Source of the DNA: JACKOB01 sp024234575
GTDB taxonomy: Bacteria; Pseudomonadota; Gammaproteobacteria; Pseudomonadales; Oleiphilaceae
Assembly: GCA_051208035.1 (NCBI GenBank)
Contig: JBPJFZ010000017.1
Span: forward strand, 29,703-93,702
DNA length: 64,000 bases
Reading direction: 5' to 3'
Shown: positions 9,136 through 17,010 of the stretch, piece by piece
Numbering within the stretch: position 1 is the stretch's first letter
Layout: every line of letters starts with the position of its first letter
Made by a program: the position numbers and the translations under genes
Notes under the pieces: model-generated
Databases searched by the model: none
What the model saw: the letters and a program-made list of their open reading frames with translations, nothing else
Told to the model about the DNA's origin: nothing

Positions 9136-10506
9136 TTGAGATATTTGCTAACCGGAATATGGTTGTTTTTGTTCTCGGCAATGCCCGTATTTGCCTCAGA
9201 AGGGGCAGGTAATACTTTGGGTATGACCGCTTCGGTATTGGGTGTTGTGGCGCTGCTCATATTTGTTTTGGCATATGGGTTGGTAATCGCGGAAGAGTTC
9301 ATCCACATGCGTAAATCCAAGCCGGTTATTTTTGCAGCGGGTGTCATCTGGATATTAGTAGCAGTATTGGCGAAGTCGGTTGATGGTGGTAAAGAGTTGG
9401 TAGACCATGCTATCAGTCACAACTTGCTTGAGTATTCTGCCTTATTGCTCTTTTTGTTAACCGCGATGATCTATGTTAACGCAATGACTGAGCGTAATGT
9501 TTTTGAAGCCCTGCGTTGTTGGTTGCTCAAGAGGCACTTTAACTATCGCAAACTATTCTGGATTACCGGTTTTCTCGCCTTCTTTATTTCGCCAGTTGCT
9601 GACAACTTAACAACTGCCTTGCTGATGGGGGCTGTAGTATTGGCTGTTGGTTCTGATAATCCTAAATTTGTTTCGCTGTCATTTATCAATATTGTTATTG
9701 GTGCCAATGCGGGCGGAGCGTTTAGTCCGTTTGGGGATATTACCACGCTGATGGTGTGGCAGTCGGGCAAGGTTGAGTTCTTTGGCTTTTTCGCGTTGTT
9801 TATCCCAGCATTGGTCAACTTTGTAGTTCCCGCATTTATCATGAGCCTGGCGGTGCCAAATGTTACGCCTGAAGCACCAGAGGAGAATGTGGGAGTCAAG
9901 AGAGGTGGTTTGGTCATTTGTGCTTTGTTTCTTTGCACAATTGTGACCGCAGTATCGTTCGAGCAGTTACTACATTTACCACCTTTTATGGGCATGATGC
10001 TTGGCTTGTCTTATCTGTTTTTCTTCTCTTATTACCTCAAAATGCAGGACAAGAAGGTTTCTGACAACATTACCGAGTTTAATATATTCACCAAGGTAGC
10101 CCGTGCCGAGTGGGATACATTGTTGTTCTTCTTTGGTGTTATATTCTGCGTGGGCGGCTTGGGTACCATTGGTTATTTGGCTACGGTCTCTCACTTTCTC
10201 TATGACGGCTTAGGCGCTACCAATGCAAACATCATCGCGGGCTTGCTCTCTGCAGTAGTGGATAACATACCAGTGATGTTCGCAATTTTGACGATGAACC
10301 CCGATATGGACGTTTATCAATGGTTGCTGGTAACAATGACTGCTGGCGTCGGTGGTAGCTTGTTGTCTGTAGGCTCGGCGGCGGGGGTAGCCTTGATGGG
10401 GCAGTCTCGAGGTATGTACACCTTTTTCAGCCATATGAAGTGGAGTTGGGCAATTGCCTTGGGTTATGCGTTGAGCATATACGCGCATTACCTTATCAAC
10501 GGCTAA
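9136..10506 (+). CDS. nhaD: NhaD-type Na+/H+ antiporter
   Basis: This roughly 456-residue inner-membrane protein has a signal-like first segment (ending FASEG) and about 12 hydrophobic segments. NhaD exports Na+ (or Li+) in exchange for protons and gives salt and alkali tolerance, common in marine bacteria. Family hallmarks include SPVADNLTTALLMGAV, GANAGGAFSPFGDITTLMVW, DNIPVMFAILTM and GGSLLSVGSAAGVALMG. The reading frame opens with GTG at 9127, but that codon overlaps the AAGGAG ribosome-binding site. The TTG at 9136, with 8-nt spacing, is the better start. The gene ends in its own terminator (10538-10569), and a long structured leader precedes it. Confidence 0.92.
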   Translation: MRYLLTGIWLFLFSAMPVFASEGAGNTLGMTASVLGVVALLIFVLAYGLVIAEEFIHMRKSKPVIFAAGVIWILVAVLAKSVDGGKELVDHAISHNLLEYSALLLFLLTAMIYVNAMTERNVFEALRCWLLKRHFNYRKLFWITGFLAFFISPVADNLTTALLMGAVVLAVGSDNPKFVSLSFINIVIGANAGGAFSPFGDITTLMVWQSGKVEFFGFFALFIPALVNFVVPAFIMSLAVPNVTPEAPEENVGVKRGGLVICALFLCTIVTAVSFEQLLHLPPFMGMMLGLSYLFFFSYYLKMQDKKVSDNITEFNIFTKVARAEWDTLLFFFGVIFCVGGLGTIGYLATVSHFLYDGLGATNANIIAGLLSAVVDNIPVMFAILTMNPDMDVYQWLLVTMTAGVGGSLLSVGSAAGVALMGQSRGMYTFFSHMKWSWAIALGYALSIYAHYLING

Positions 10507-10537
10507 CTAACTGGCTCAAAGTTGGTATGTCTATAAT

Positions 10538-10569
10538 AGACGAATAGCTTCCGGTTATTCGTCTTTTTT
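10538..10569 (+). terminator. Intrinsic terminator of nhaD
   Basis: A 9-bp perfect stem AGACGAATA/TATTCGTCT (10538-10546 with 10556-10564) is followed by a T run, about 30 bp past the nhaD stop codon. Confidence 0.85.
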
Positions 10570-10627
10570 GTTTCTGCAAAGCAGAGATATTTTTCATCGA
10601 ACTGTTGTGATGGCTTCGCCTTGATCG

Positions 10628-11104
10628 TTACAAACGTTTGATTACCCCTTTTTCTTCTAATGCTTCTCTAAAACGTTCTGTTCGAAAGTAGTTTGCGAAA
10701 AGGTCCGTGAGTGCAATCAGTGACGAAGAACGAACGTTAAGCCGGTTTTCTTCCGGTACTGCTAAGACTTCGAAAAAGTCCAGGAAGTGAAATATGCGGG
10801 TATAACTATGCGCATAGATATAGCCTTCATGTTCGGATTGAATGCTGGTTCCCTGCATGTTTTCGACAGTTTCACGAATGATTGGCCAGGCCTCATTCAT
10901 TGGCATAATAAGCTCAAATGGTTGAATCCGGTGGAATGCCGTAGCAGCCTCTGTTGAAACACAACTGTGAGCAGGAGGGCACCAGTAAAGAGATTCGGTT
11001 TTCTCTTCCTGTGGCTGAGGAAAGACAACGCAGCCGGTTAGCACAAACGCGGCAGTCAATAAGGGGGTGATAAACAAGATCGGTTTCATCTCTGGATGCT
11101 TCAT
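10628..11104 (-). CDS. DUF1499-like lipoprotein
   Basis: The 158-residue protein starts with a type II signal peptide ending in the lipobox LTGC (Cys about residue 25), so it should be lipid-anchored in the envelope. Residues about 65-150 resemble DUF1499: a helix (AWPIIRETVENM), then GYIYAHSYTRIFHFLDFFEVL, RLNVRSSSLIALTDL and RTERFREAL. The biochemical role of DUF1499 is not established. The gene is divergent from rsuA. Two start codons (11104 and 11089) are possible and both keep the signal peptide. Assignment to DUF1499 rests on pattern memory only. Confidence 0.65.
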   Translation of the reverse strand: MKHPEMKPILFITPLLTAAFVLTGCVVFPQPQEEKTESLYWCPPAHSCVSTEAATAFHRIQPFELIMPMNEAWPIIRETVENMQGTSIQSEHEGYIYAHSYTRIFHFLDFFEVLAVPEENRLNVRSSSLIALTDLFANYFRTERFREALEEKGVIKRL

Positions 11105-11218
11105 GTAATGTTGGGCGTTGGTGAACCTTAGCAGAATCTTGGCAGGGGGGAGTCACTATTTTTTTGCACCACAGATTCGCAGCGTTGATAATGGCATAAA
11201 TAATTTTAGGTAACTGGT

Positions 11219-11911
11219 ATGCGACTGGATAAATATATTTGTGATTGTACGACTCTTTCCCGTATTCAGGCGAAAAGAGCCATAGGGAAAGGCGATGTGA
11301 CGGTGTCTGGTGTGGTAGTTAAAAAAGTTTCGACACCCGTTACACCGGGAGCTGAGGTGGTTTTTGAAGGTCGGCTACTCGCGCTGCGCGGACCCCGTTA
11401 CATTATGCTGCACAAGCCTTTAGATACCGTATGTACATCGTTAGATGATGATCCACGTTCGGTGCTGGCATTGCTTGATGTGGATAAGCCCGAGCAACTG
11501 CATATCGCAGGGCGACTGGATGTCGATACAACCGGACTGGTTTTAATTACTGATGATGGTAACTGGTCGCACCGTATTACCTCGCCTAAAAAGACTTGTG
11601 GTAAGCGCTATCGTGTAAAGCTCGCAGAGCCGGTCGATGAGGGCGTTATTAACGTATTCGCACAAGGCGTTATGCTGAAAGATGAAACCAGGGTGACCTT
11701 GCCTGCACAGCTGGAAATCCTGACTCCCCAAGAAGTGTTACTGACTTTACGTGAGGGTAAATATCATCAGGTTAAGCGGATGTTTGCGGCCATGGGTAAC
11801 CGGGTAGTAGGGTTGCATCGAGAACAAATTGGCGAAATAGCCCTTGATCCATCTTTGGAGGAAGGTGAGTGGAGGCCGCTGACCAGTCAGGAAGTAGCCT
11901 CTGTCGTCTAG
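11219..11911 (+). CDS. rsuA: 16S rRNA pseudouridine(516) synthase RsuA
   Basis: The 230-residue protein is close to E. coli RsuA in length and sequence. The N-terminal S4 domain starts MRLDKYICDCTTLSR. The synthase core has PRYIMLHKP, then the catalytic-Asp motif GRLDVDTTGLVLITDDG. SHRITSPKKTCGKRYRV, EGKYHQVKRMFAAMGN and LHREQIG follow, and the C-terminus is WRPLTSQEVASVV. RsuA isomerises U516 of 16S rRNA during small-subunit assembly. It appears monocistronic and is divergent from the DUF1499-like lipoprotein. A second RsuA-family gene lies at 38103. Confidence 0.93.
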   Translation: MRLDKYICDCTTLSRIQAKRAIGKGDVTVSGVVVKKVSTPVTPGAEVVFEGRLLALRGPRYIMLHKPLDTVCTSLDDDPRSVLALLDVDKPEQLHIAGRLDVDTTGLVLITDDGNWSHRITSPKKTCGKRYRVKLAEPVDEGVINVFAQGVMLKDETRVTLPAQLEILTPQEVLLTLREGKYHQVKRMFAAMGNRVVGLHREQIGEIALDPSLEEGEWRPLTSQEVASVV

Positions 11912-11929
11912 GGGAGCGGTACTGGCTTG

Positions 11930-12094
11930 CTAGGCCGATGACGTTTTATCGCTGGTTGGAGGAGGCTGGTTTTTCTGGCTTTCTTCCCACAGTTTTACGT
12001 TTTTGTAGTAATGGTCCCAGACACAAGGGCTGCACCCGCTTTCGCAACATTCCCACTCTTGTGGTGGTTCTGGCTTTTCGGTGGGAGTCGTCAT
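11930..12094 (-). CDS. Small Cys-rich oxidoreductase-like domain protein (54 aa)
   Basis: This short ORF was found by reading the minus strand. It encodes 54 residues: an acidic/proline N-terminus (TEKPEPPQEW), then the signature CCESGCSPCVWDHYY with five Cys in nine residues, then a short helix (KNVKLWEESQ). This matches the oxidoreductase-like domain (PF09791) known from small bacterial proteins and from fungal and plant mitochondrial proteins. The function is uncertain; metal or Fe-S binding is plausible. The start ATG has a GAGG about 9 nt upstream. It lies 45 bp downstream of the DUF2860 gene on the same strand and may be cotranscribed with it. Its 3' end approaches rsuA tail to tail. 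Confidence 0.75.
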   Translation of the reverse strand: MTTPTEKPEPPQEWECCESGCSPCVWDHYYKNVKLWEESQKNQPPPTSDKTSSA

Positions 12095-12139
12095 TAATTG
12101 TTTGCCTCAATTGGTTAGTGCTTAATGGTAATTTTACTG

Positions 12140-13156
12140 TTAGCGCCAGCGATAGCCAACCCCCAGACTTATTCCCGCAGACTCCTGCTCATAAAATGCG
12201 ATAGTTGAGTCGGTTTTACCGATAAAACCTAAACCGATAATGCTCCAGTTTTTCCAGCCAAATGGCTGAAAGTAGTTGTAGAGGGCAAATAACGAGTAGC
12301 GGTTGTCATGTTGTCTGCGGTCAAAGACCGGGTTGGTAACATCCATTAAGGTGCTGGCATATTGGGCTGTTCCAGTGAACAAATGCTGTCGGTGGCGGTA
12401 AATCGTTTGCAGTCGCAGGGCGTACTCGTCGAAACTGTTTGAAGCGCCTTTGGCATCAGTCAGCGTATAAAATACACCGGGCTTCAGTGTGATTTCGGCG
12501 CTAAACGGAAATGTATAGTCGATAGTCAATCGTTGATAGTGTGCATCCCTGTGCAGGCTTTCCTGTTCTGCCTGAGAAAGCCCTGGCAGGCTGGCGCCGC
12601 TGCGCTCATCATCAATCCGGCTAAAAGCGAAGGCATATTCGGCGGACACCTGACTGCCAGCAATATTGTTTAATGAGAGTCGTCCGCCTTGCGCGTTTTC
12701 ATCGGTCGTTTCACGTGCTTTATCGGTTAAATAAGGGTCTTTCCAAGTCTCACCCAGAAAGGGCAGTTTCGGAAAATAGGCAAAGGTGATTTCTGTTTGA
12801 TCTGGGTATTGATGAGTCGCTCCCAACTCAATTTGAAACTGACCTTTGCCCACATTGTCCCGGCTGTTGCCCACAAAGAACTGGGTTCGTAAGTTTTGCA
12901 GCGTAAAGTCCAGTCGTGCCAATGGGAAAAGTGTCGCATCTGTAACGTTTTTTCCAGCGTTGCTTAGGTTTTCGGTAATCTCGTTATCGTCGTCGACGTT
13001 GAATTGCGATGTCTGTTGAATCACTGCCGTAGTGATTGCCAGGTCAGCACCAAATCCGGGGTTTTGCGCCAAGGGGCGGGCCTCCCCCGGTGTCACCATT
13101 GCAAGCAAGAGTGTGCACGATGCAAGTGGGAATAACAGATGTCGCGATAATGGCAC
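12140..13156 (-). CDS. DUF2860 outer-membrane beta-barrel protein
   Basis: From the GTG at 13156 the product is 338 residues with a signal peptide (LLFPLASCTLLLAMVTPGEA). The remainder alternates like a beta-barrel and ends in an aromatic-rich strand (GVGYRWR). It resembles the DUF2860 family of vibrios: QFFVGNSRDNVGKGQFQIEL, ETWKDPYLTDKARETTD, SRIDDERSG and a terminal FYEQESAGISLG. A longer frame from 13252 adds 32 residues ahead of the signal peptide. I prefer 13156 because AAAGGAGG lies directly upstream and the signal peptide then begins properly. The likely role is an outer-membrane porin-like protein; the substrate is unknown. Confidence 0.78.
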   Translation of the reverse strand: MPLSRHLLFPLASCTLLLAMVTPGEARPLAQNPGFGADLAITTAVIQQTSQFNVDDDNEITENLSNAGKNVTDATLFPLARLDFTLQNLRTQFFVGNSRDNVGKGQFQIELGATHQYPDQTEITFAYFPKLPFLGETWKDPYLTDKARETTDENAQGGRLSLNNIAGSQVSAEYAFAFSRIDDERSGASLPGLSQAEQESLHRDAHYQRLTIDYTFPFSAEITLKPGVFYTLTDAKGASNSFDEYALRLQTIYRHRQHLFTGTAQYASTLMDVTNPVFDRRQHDNRYSLFALYNYFQPFGWKNWSIIGLGFIGKTDSTIAFYEQESAGISLGVGYRWR

Positions 13157-13429
13157 ATGGCCTCCTTTAAAATGTTCTTCTGGTACTCCAGATACGGAAC
13201 TAATACTAACTTGGATCAGATGAAAAGAGCTTTCGGTCATGTATTTGTGCACAGAAGCTGTGGATAAGTCACTTGATATCTTCTGTGTATATCACTACAG
13301 GCTAGTGATAGTAAGGGATTGGCAAATTAGATCAGAAACTGATCCGTGTCGATACTATCGCGAACAGATTGATTGGGCAAAGCCGCCTATACTATGACTG
13401 TGGCTTTCGGCTAAAGAGAGAGGAAAAGG
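13157..13429. promoter_or_regulatory. Divergent promoter region with two operator-like palindromes
   Basis: This region serves the DUF2860 gene (minus) and the Bax-like gene (plus). It holds copy 2 of the DnaA-box element (13248-13284), a perfect 8-bp inverted repeat TATCACTA-CAGGC-TAGTGATA (13290-13310), and GATCAG-AAA-CTGATC (13330-13344). The last two have the shape of repressor-binding sites. A TATACT box (13388-13393) may be a -10 element for the plus-strand gene. Confidence 0.45.
13248..13284 (+). repeat. 37-bp DnaA-box-containing element, copy 2
   Basis: The blocks TGCAC, CTGTGGATAA and ATATCTTCT are shared with 4561-4597 at identical spacing. The perfect DnaA box is at 13259-13267. 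It sits in the divergent region between the DUF2860 and Bax-like genes. Confidence 0.55.
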
Positions 13430-14398
13430 TTGCCAGTTGCTCATTTTCGTACAGTGGTAGTTAGCTTATTTTTACTTGCGCCTGCGGTTTCCTGGCCGCA
13501 GACGTTTGAATTTACCAACCCAGTGGAGATTAAGTCGCTTTTTGATCGATATCATTACAGTTTGCATGACTGGGATAGTGGTAATCGGCTGGTACCCAAA
13601 CTCTTCTTACAGAACATTCCTGAACGCTGGCGTAAAAAGTATGTGTCAGAAATGCAGGTTAACGAGAGGAAAGAGTTTTTTTATCTTGTATTGGCACCAC
13701 TAGTTCTCAAGGTGAATGCGACCATCACCAAGGATCGAGAGCGGTACCAGGCATTAATGCGGAAATATCCATTCGATACGTTGCAAGAAAAAGAGGCCTT
13801 ATGGTTAAAGAATTTACTGAACCATTATGAAATATACATAGAAGAGGGTAACTCTCTTGCTGAAAATGGCGAAGTGATTGATGCGATAGTGATAATAAAA
13901 CAGCAACCAAGACATCATTTTGATGAGCTGCTGCGACGGTTGGATATTGTTGCACCTTCTTTGGCATTAGCGCAGGCCGCATTAGAAACAGGGTGGGGAG
14001 TGAGCCGGTTTGCAGATGTAGGAAACGCGCTCTATGGTCAGTGGACCTGGGGAGAGGAGGGCATCAAACCCATGCAGCAGCGTTCGGGTAAGGGCAACTA
14101 CTTGATTAAATCATTCTCAACGCCAGAGGACTCAATAGTCGATTATGTGCATAACCTGAATACCCATAAAGCCTACAGTAAACTAAGAGAAAGGCGTGCT
14201 CAATTGCGCGAGCAGGGCATGCCAATCACCGGGAAACCGCTGGCTGAAACTTTGGTGAGCTATTCGGAGCGTGGCAGTGCTTATGCCAAAGATCTGATTT
14301 CAATGATTCGCCACAACAAGCTTTATTATGCCGATGAGTCCAGTTTGCAGGACATGTCACCTATTTATCTTGTGCCTGTGGGGGCGGGGGCTGATTAG
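13430..14398 (+). CDS. Bax-like glucosaminidase-domain protein
   Basis: The 322-residue exported protein starts with a signal peptide (residues 1-24, ending WPQ). The C-terminal half is a glucosaminidase domain of the Bax type. It has PSLALAQAALETGWGVSRFA with the catalytic Glu in the family position, then NALYGQWTW, FSTPEDSIVDYVHNLNTHKAY and SYSERGSAYAKDL. It probably cleaves peptidoglycan glycan strands in the periplasm. The start is TTG, preceded by GAGAGAGG. The gene is followed by a strong bidirectional-looking terminator and is not in an operon. Confidence 0.87.
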   Translation: MPVAHFRTVVVSLFLLAPAVSWPQTFEFTNPVEIKSLFDRYHYSLHDWDSGNRLVPKLFLQNIPERWRKKYVSEMQVNERKEFFYLVLAPLVLKVNATITKDRERYQALMRKYPFDTLQEKEALWLKNLLNHYEIYIEEGNSLAENGEVIDAIVIIKQQPRHHFDELLRRLDIVAPSLALAQAALETGWGVSRFADVGNALYGQWTWGEEGIKPMQQRSGKGNYLIKSFSTPEDSIVDYVHNLNTHKAYSKLRERRAQLREQGMPITGKPLAETLVSYSERGSAYAKDLISMIRHNKLYYADESSLQDMSPIYLVPVGAGAD

Positions 14399-14419
14399 TT
14401 GTGTGTATTTAGCTGTTAG

Positions 14420-14452
14420 AAAAAAGCCGGTCAGGAAAACCGGCTTTTTTTA
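14420..14452 (+). terminator. Intrinsic terminator between convergent genes
   Basis: AAAAAAGCCGGT/ACCGGCTTTTTT forms a perfect 12-bp stem (14420-14431 with 14439-14450) with a 7-nt loop. A and T runs on both sides mean it could terminate the Bax-like gene (plus) and the lipoprotein gene ending at 14474 (minus). Confidence 0.9.
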
Positions 14453-14473
14453 AGGACTCGAAAAACTTTGTAC

Positions 14474-15496
14474 CTACCAGTTGTGGCTGGTAGATACGTT
14501 ATCAACCGTTACCGTGTAGCCGCTGCAAGAGTCAAAGTTGATCGTACCGGTTGAACCGCCCGCACCCACAAAGGTAGCTGCACCGGCTCCTAACACGCCG
14601 CCAGCGCAAGAAGCTTGCAAGGCCGAGGTGGTACCGACTTCGATATAACCGTTTTCTTCGTCATAGACTTTTGCGGTGACTTCGAAGCCATTAAGATCGT
14701 CACCGGCCACGGCTGCTTCTTCAATACGATAGTTTTCGCCATCTTCGAGCCAATCGTCAGAAATCGTGCACACAGGCTCATCTGTATTCATGCCGGTGCA
14801 AAATTCCAGACTGTCTACCAGTTCTTCAAGCACGTTGCCGTATTCGTCGGTGATAAGCAGGTACTGATAGTAGGTAATGACAGAGTCGAAATCCTCACTC
14901 CACTCTTCCTCGCCATAGCCGCTGTAGTAATAGAAATCACCATCTCCGTAGGTTTCGCTTAGCTCGATTTCGAATACATAAGCGAGTTCGTCAAAGAAAT
15001 AGGTCTCGGTGGCATTGCCATTGAGGGTCACACCTTCGGTGTAACAGTCAACAAAGTCTACGCTGTAGGTGTAGGCCTCACCTTCTACGGTCTCTGTTTC
15101 GTCTGCAAAGCCTGCATCGCAATAATAGGTCGACACGTCAACGCCAGTAGCCGTTGCTGTGCGGTTATCTTTGGTGCGCTTAGAGCTGGTTTCCTTGTCC
15201 AGTACCGCTTTTTTAATGCCCTTGGCTGCCGCTACCCCTAGTGCATCGGCGTTGCTGGTGGTGACAGTTGCCTGTACCGTTTTGATGGTGCCGGGTGATG
15301 TTGTTTCCCCACCTGTATTGGTATTGTCACCGGTGTTGGCGTTGCCGCCACTATTTGAGCCTGTATTAGTACTGCTGTCAGATGCACCCTGGTTTGTTGT
15401 GCCGGACGAGCTACTAGAGCCACCGCCGCCACAGCCAGAAAGAATAAGGGAAGAGCAGACGAAAGACAGTGCGAGTTTGCGGTGGTGAGTATTCAT
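14474..15496 (-). CDS. Lipoprotein with Ser/Gly/Thr/Asn-rich linker, function unknown
   Basis: The 340-residue protein has a type II signal peptide with lipobox LSGC (Cys about 22), followed by a GGGGSSSSSG stretch and a low-complexity Ser/Thr/Asn/Gly linker to about residue 68. The mature globular part is acidic (many Glu, Asp and Tyr) and contains about six further Cys that could form disulfides. Its placement suggests a surface or outer-membrane lipoprotein held away from the membrane by a flexible tether. I do not recognise the domain. It is convergent with the Bax-like gene and shares its terminator. Confidence 0.75.
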   Translation of the reverse strand: MNTHHRKLALSFVCSSLILSGCGGGGSSSSSGTTNQGASDSSTNTGSNSGGNANTGDNTNTGGETTSPGTIKTVQATVTTSNADALGVAAAKGIKKAVLDKETSSKRTKDNRTATATGVDVSTYYCDAGFADETETVEGEAYTYSVDFVDCYTEGVTLNGNATETYFFDELAYVFEIELSETYGDGDFYYYSGYGEEEWSEDFDSVITYYQYLLITDEYGNVLEELVDSLEFCTGMNTDEPVCTISDDWLEDGENYRIEEAAVAGDDLNGFEVTAKVYDEENGYIEVGTTSALQASCAGGVLGAGAATFVGAGGSTGTINFDSCSGYTVTVDNVSTSHNW

Positions 15497-15658
15497 GATT
15501 GTACATCCTTAAAGCGGTGAAGGAGCCGGATGATTCAGGCTCGACTTCGTTCATGCGCACAGAGCAGTTTGGCGCATGCAAACTGGATCTTTAAATATTA
15601 GTAATGGATCCAGAAATCAGCAATTTTTGAATACAAAACAACCGCAACAAAACGGAAG

Positions 15659-15702
15659 ATTTCTCATTGATCATCCATGAGTGGGTCTGATCAATGAGAA
15701 AT
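15659..15702. repeat. Perfect 15-bp inverted repeat
   Basis: ATTTCTCATTGATCA (15659-15673) is an exact complement of 15688-15702, with a 14-nt loop. It lies just downstream of the minus-strand methyltransferase gene (ending 15731) and about 160 bp upstream of the lipoprotein start. There is no T run, so it is either a factor-dependent terminator or mRNA-stabilising hairpin, or an operator. The rest of 15497-15730 shows no gene. Confidence 0.5.
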
Positions 15703-15730
15703 TGAGGTAATAGAAGAAGGGAGAAACTAT

Positions 15731-16396
15731 CTAGACCTTTGCTTTGACCTTTTTTCCTAAAAACGAGGTATACGCATCAATGCCCAGCACTTCGGTATGC
15801 TTTTCATCTTGCATGTCCAGTCCCGCCTCGATCATATAACGGCGATAGTCATAAACGGGATGAACTGCCGCCCCGGTTGTCGCCCAAAAGATTAGGATGG
15901 CGGTATACCAATAGAGGTTTTTAAACAGTTTGGCTAATGGGTTGCCTTGTGGAAAGGCGAAGTCACTTATCACCACATAGGCATCTTCTTTACCGAGCTT
16001 GATAAGGTAGGCCAGCACATCCGCAACCATGCTTTCAGGAAACAGATTAAGGAAAAAGTTGCCGGTGACCATGTCATATTCACCAAACTCTTCGAATTTG
16101 AAGATATCGTTGTGTATGACGCGAATATCAAGATTCTTACCGCTTTTGGCTATGCCCTCGCGGAATTTATCCAGCATGGCTTCAGAAAGGTCGACCACCG
16201 TTACCTTGGCACCGCGTTCTGCGGCGTAAATAGCCTCTTTACCGTGCCCCACACCCGCAAAAAGCACTTTATCGCCGGGTTTGAGATATTCGGGAGTCAG
16301 CATGCTGCATTTACATTTAAAAATGGCATTACCTGCAAATACCCAGCTTAACGCATCGTAAACAGGCCCCATTAACCAATACTTATCTTTTTTCAT
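15731..16396 (-). CDS. Class I SAM-dependent methyltransferase
   Basis: This 221-residue cytosolic protein has a Rossmann-like methyltransferase fold. The SAM-binding motif I is VLFAGVGHGKEAIYAA at about 45-60. An acidic end to strand 2 (VTVVDLSEAML) and motif IV (YDMVTGNFFLNLF) follow. After the core comes a hydrophobic stretch (YWYTAILIFWATTGAAV), suggesting membrane association or a lipid-like substrate. The overall layout resembles UbiE/menaquinone-type methyltransferases, but the substrate cannot be named. It is monocistronic, with a 15-bp inverted repeat after its stop codon. Confidence 0.8.
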   Translation of the reverse strand: MKKDKYWLMGPVYDALSWVFAGNAIFKCKCSMLTPEYLKPGDKVLFAGVGHGKEAIYAAERGAKVTVVDLSEAMLDKFREGIAKSGKNLDIRVIHNDIFKFEEFGEYDMVTGNFFLNLFPESMVADVLAYLIKLGKEDAYVVISDFAFPQGNPLAKLFKNLYWYTAILIFWATTGAAVHPVYDYRRYMIEAGLDMQDEKHTEVLGIDAYTSFLGKKVKAKV

Positions 16397-17010
16397 TTTT
16401 ATTCCGTTGGTGTCTGATCTGTAAAACCTGATTAATTAAAAACGGGTTGGTTAAAAGTTTAATGTATATCAGCGCGCTACCTTACCATCTTAAGGTGTCA
16501 GGGTAACTTGAATTTAGTCTCAACTTACGATTGTTTTTGTAAGGGATCTGGATGGCTTGGGGGCAGGCTAACATTGCTGTCGGACTACTGTGAGCAATAC
16601 CCGCATATGGATGTTGCGTTTAGAGTAAAAAAACATGTCGTGGATTTGTGCCAAAGCCATTGCGATACTGGTATTCGTTATGGTAAGCCTTAAGACTTCC
16701 GTTTGGTAATGAGGTCGTTAGTGCGAGACAGGACAAGACTGGCCGCGTCACTGAGCGAAGTTGATTCGTCCTCCGTCAATATGTTTTGGACGGCGGCAAA
16801 AGCGCAAAATCCGGCTGTACGTTCTTTAATTGATTATATTTGCGCCGCTTTCGAGCGTTCTTAACCGCTTTTAGGCGGGGGTCTCTACAATACTGCCAGA
16901 GTTTGAGAATCTGTTAACGAATAAAAAAATACAGGTTGTTACAATCCTTAGGATGTTACCCAGGGTGTATGACGCACCCGAATTCAGGAGCGGAACAAAC
17001 CGGATTATCT
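16397..17010. other. Long intergenic region
   Basis: About 610 bases lie between the methyltransferase and the lipoprotein at 17011. A 61-codon frame at 16508-16693 lacks a ribosome-binding site and any recognisable feature, so I do not call it. The region ends in AT-rich sequence that probably contains the promoter of the 17011 gene. Confidence 0.4.

Noticed and set aside
11869..12204. 111-codon plus-strand frame after rsuA
   Set aside because: It overlaps the 3' end of rsuA and is antisense to the clearly recognisable Cys-rich small gene at 11930-12094.
4572..13267. Replication origin because of perfect DnaA boxes
   Set aside because: Only single boxes at two distant sites, with no dnaA, dnaN or gidA genes and no box cluster; treated as a repeated element instead.
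16508..16693. 61-codon frame in the 16397-17010 gap
   Set aside because: No ribosome-binding site and no recognisable features; probably chance.
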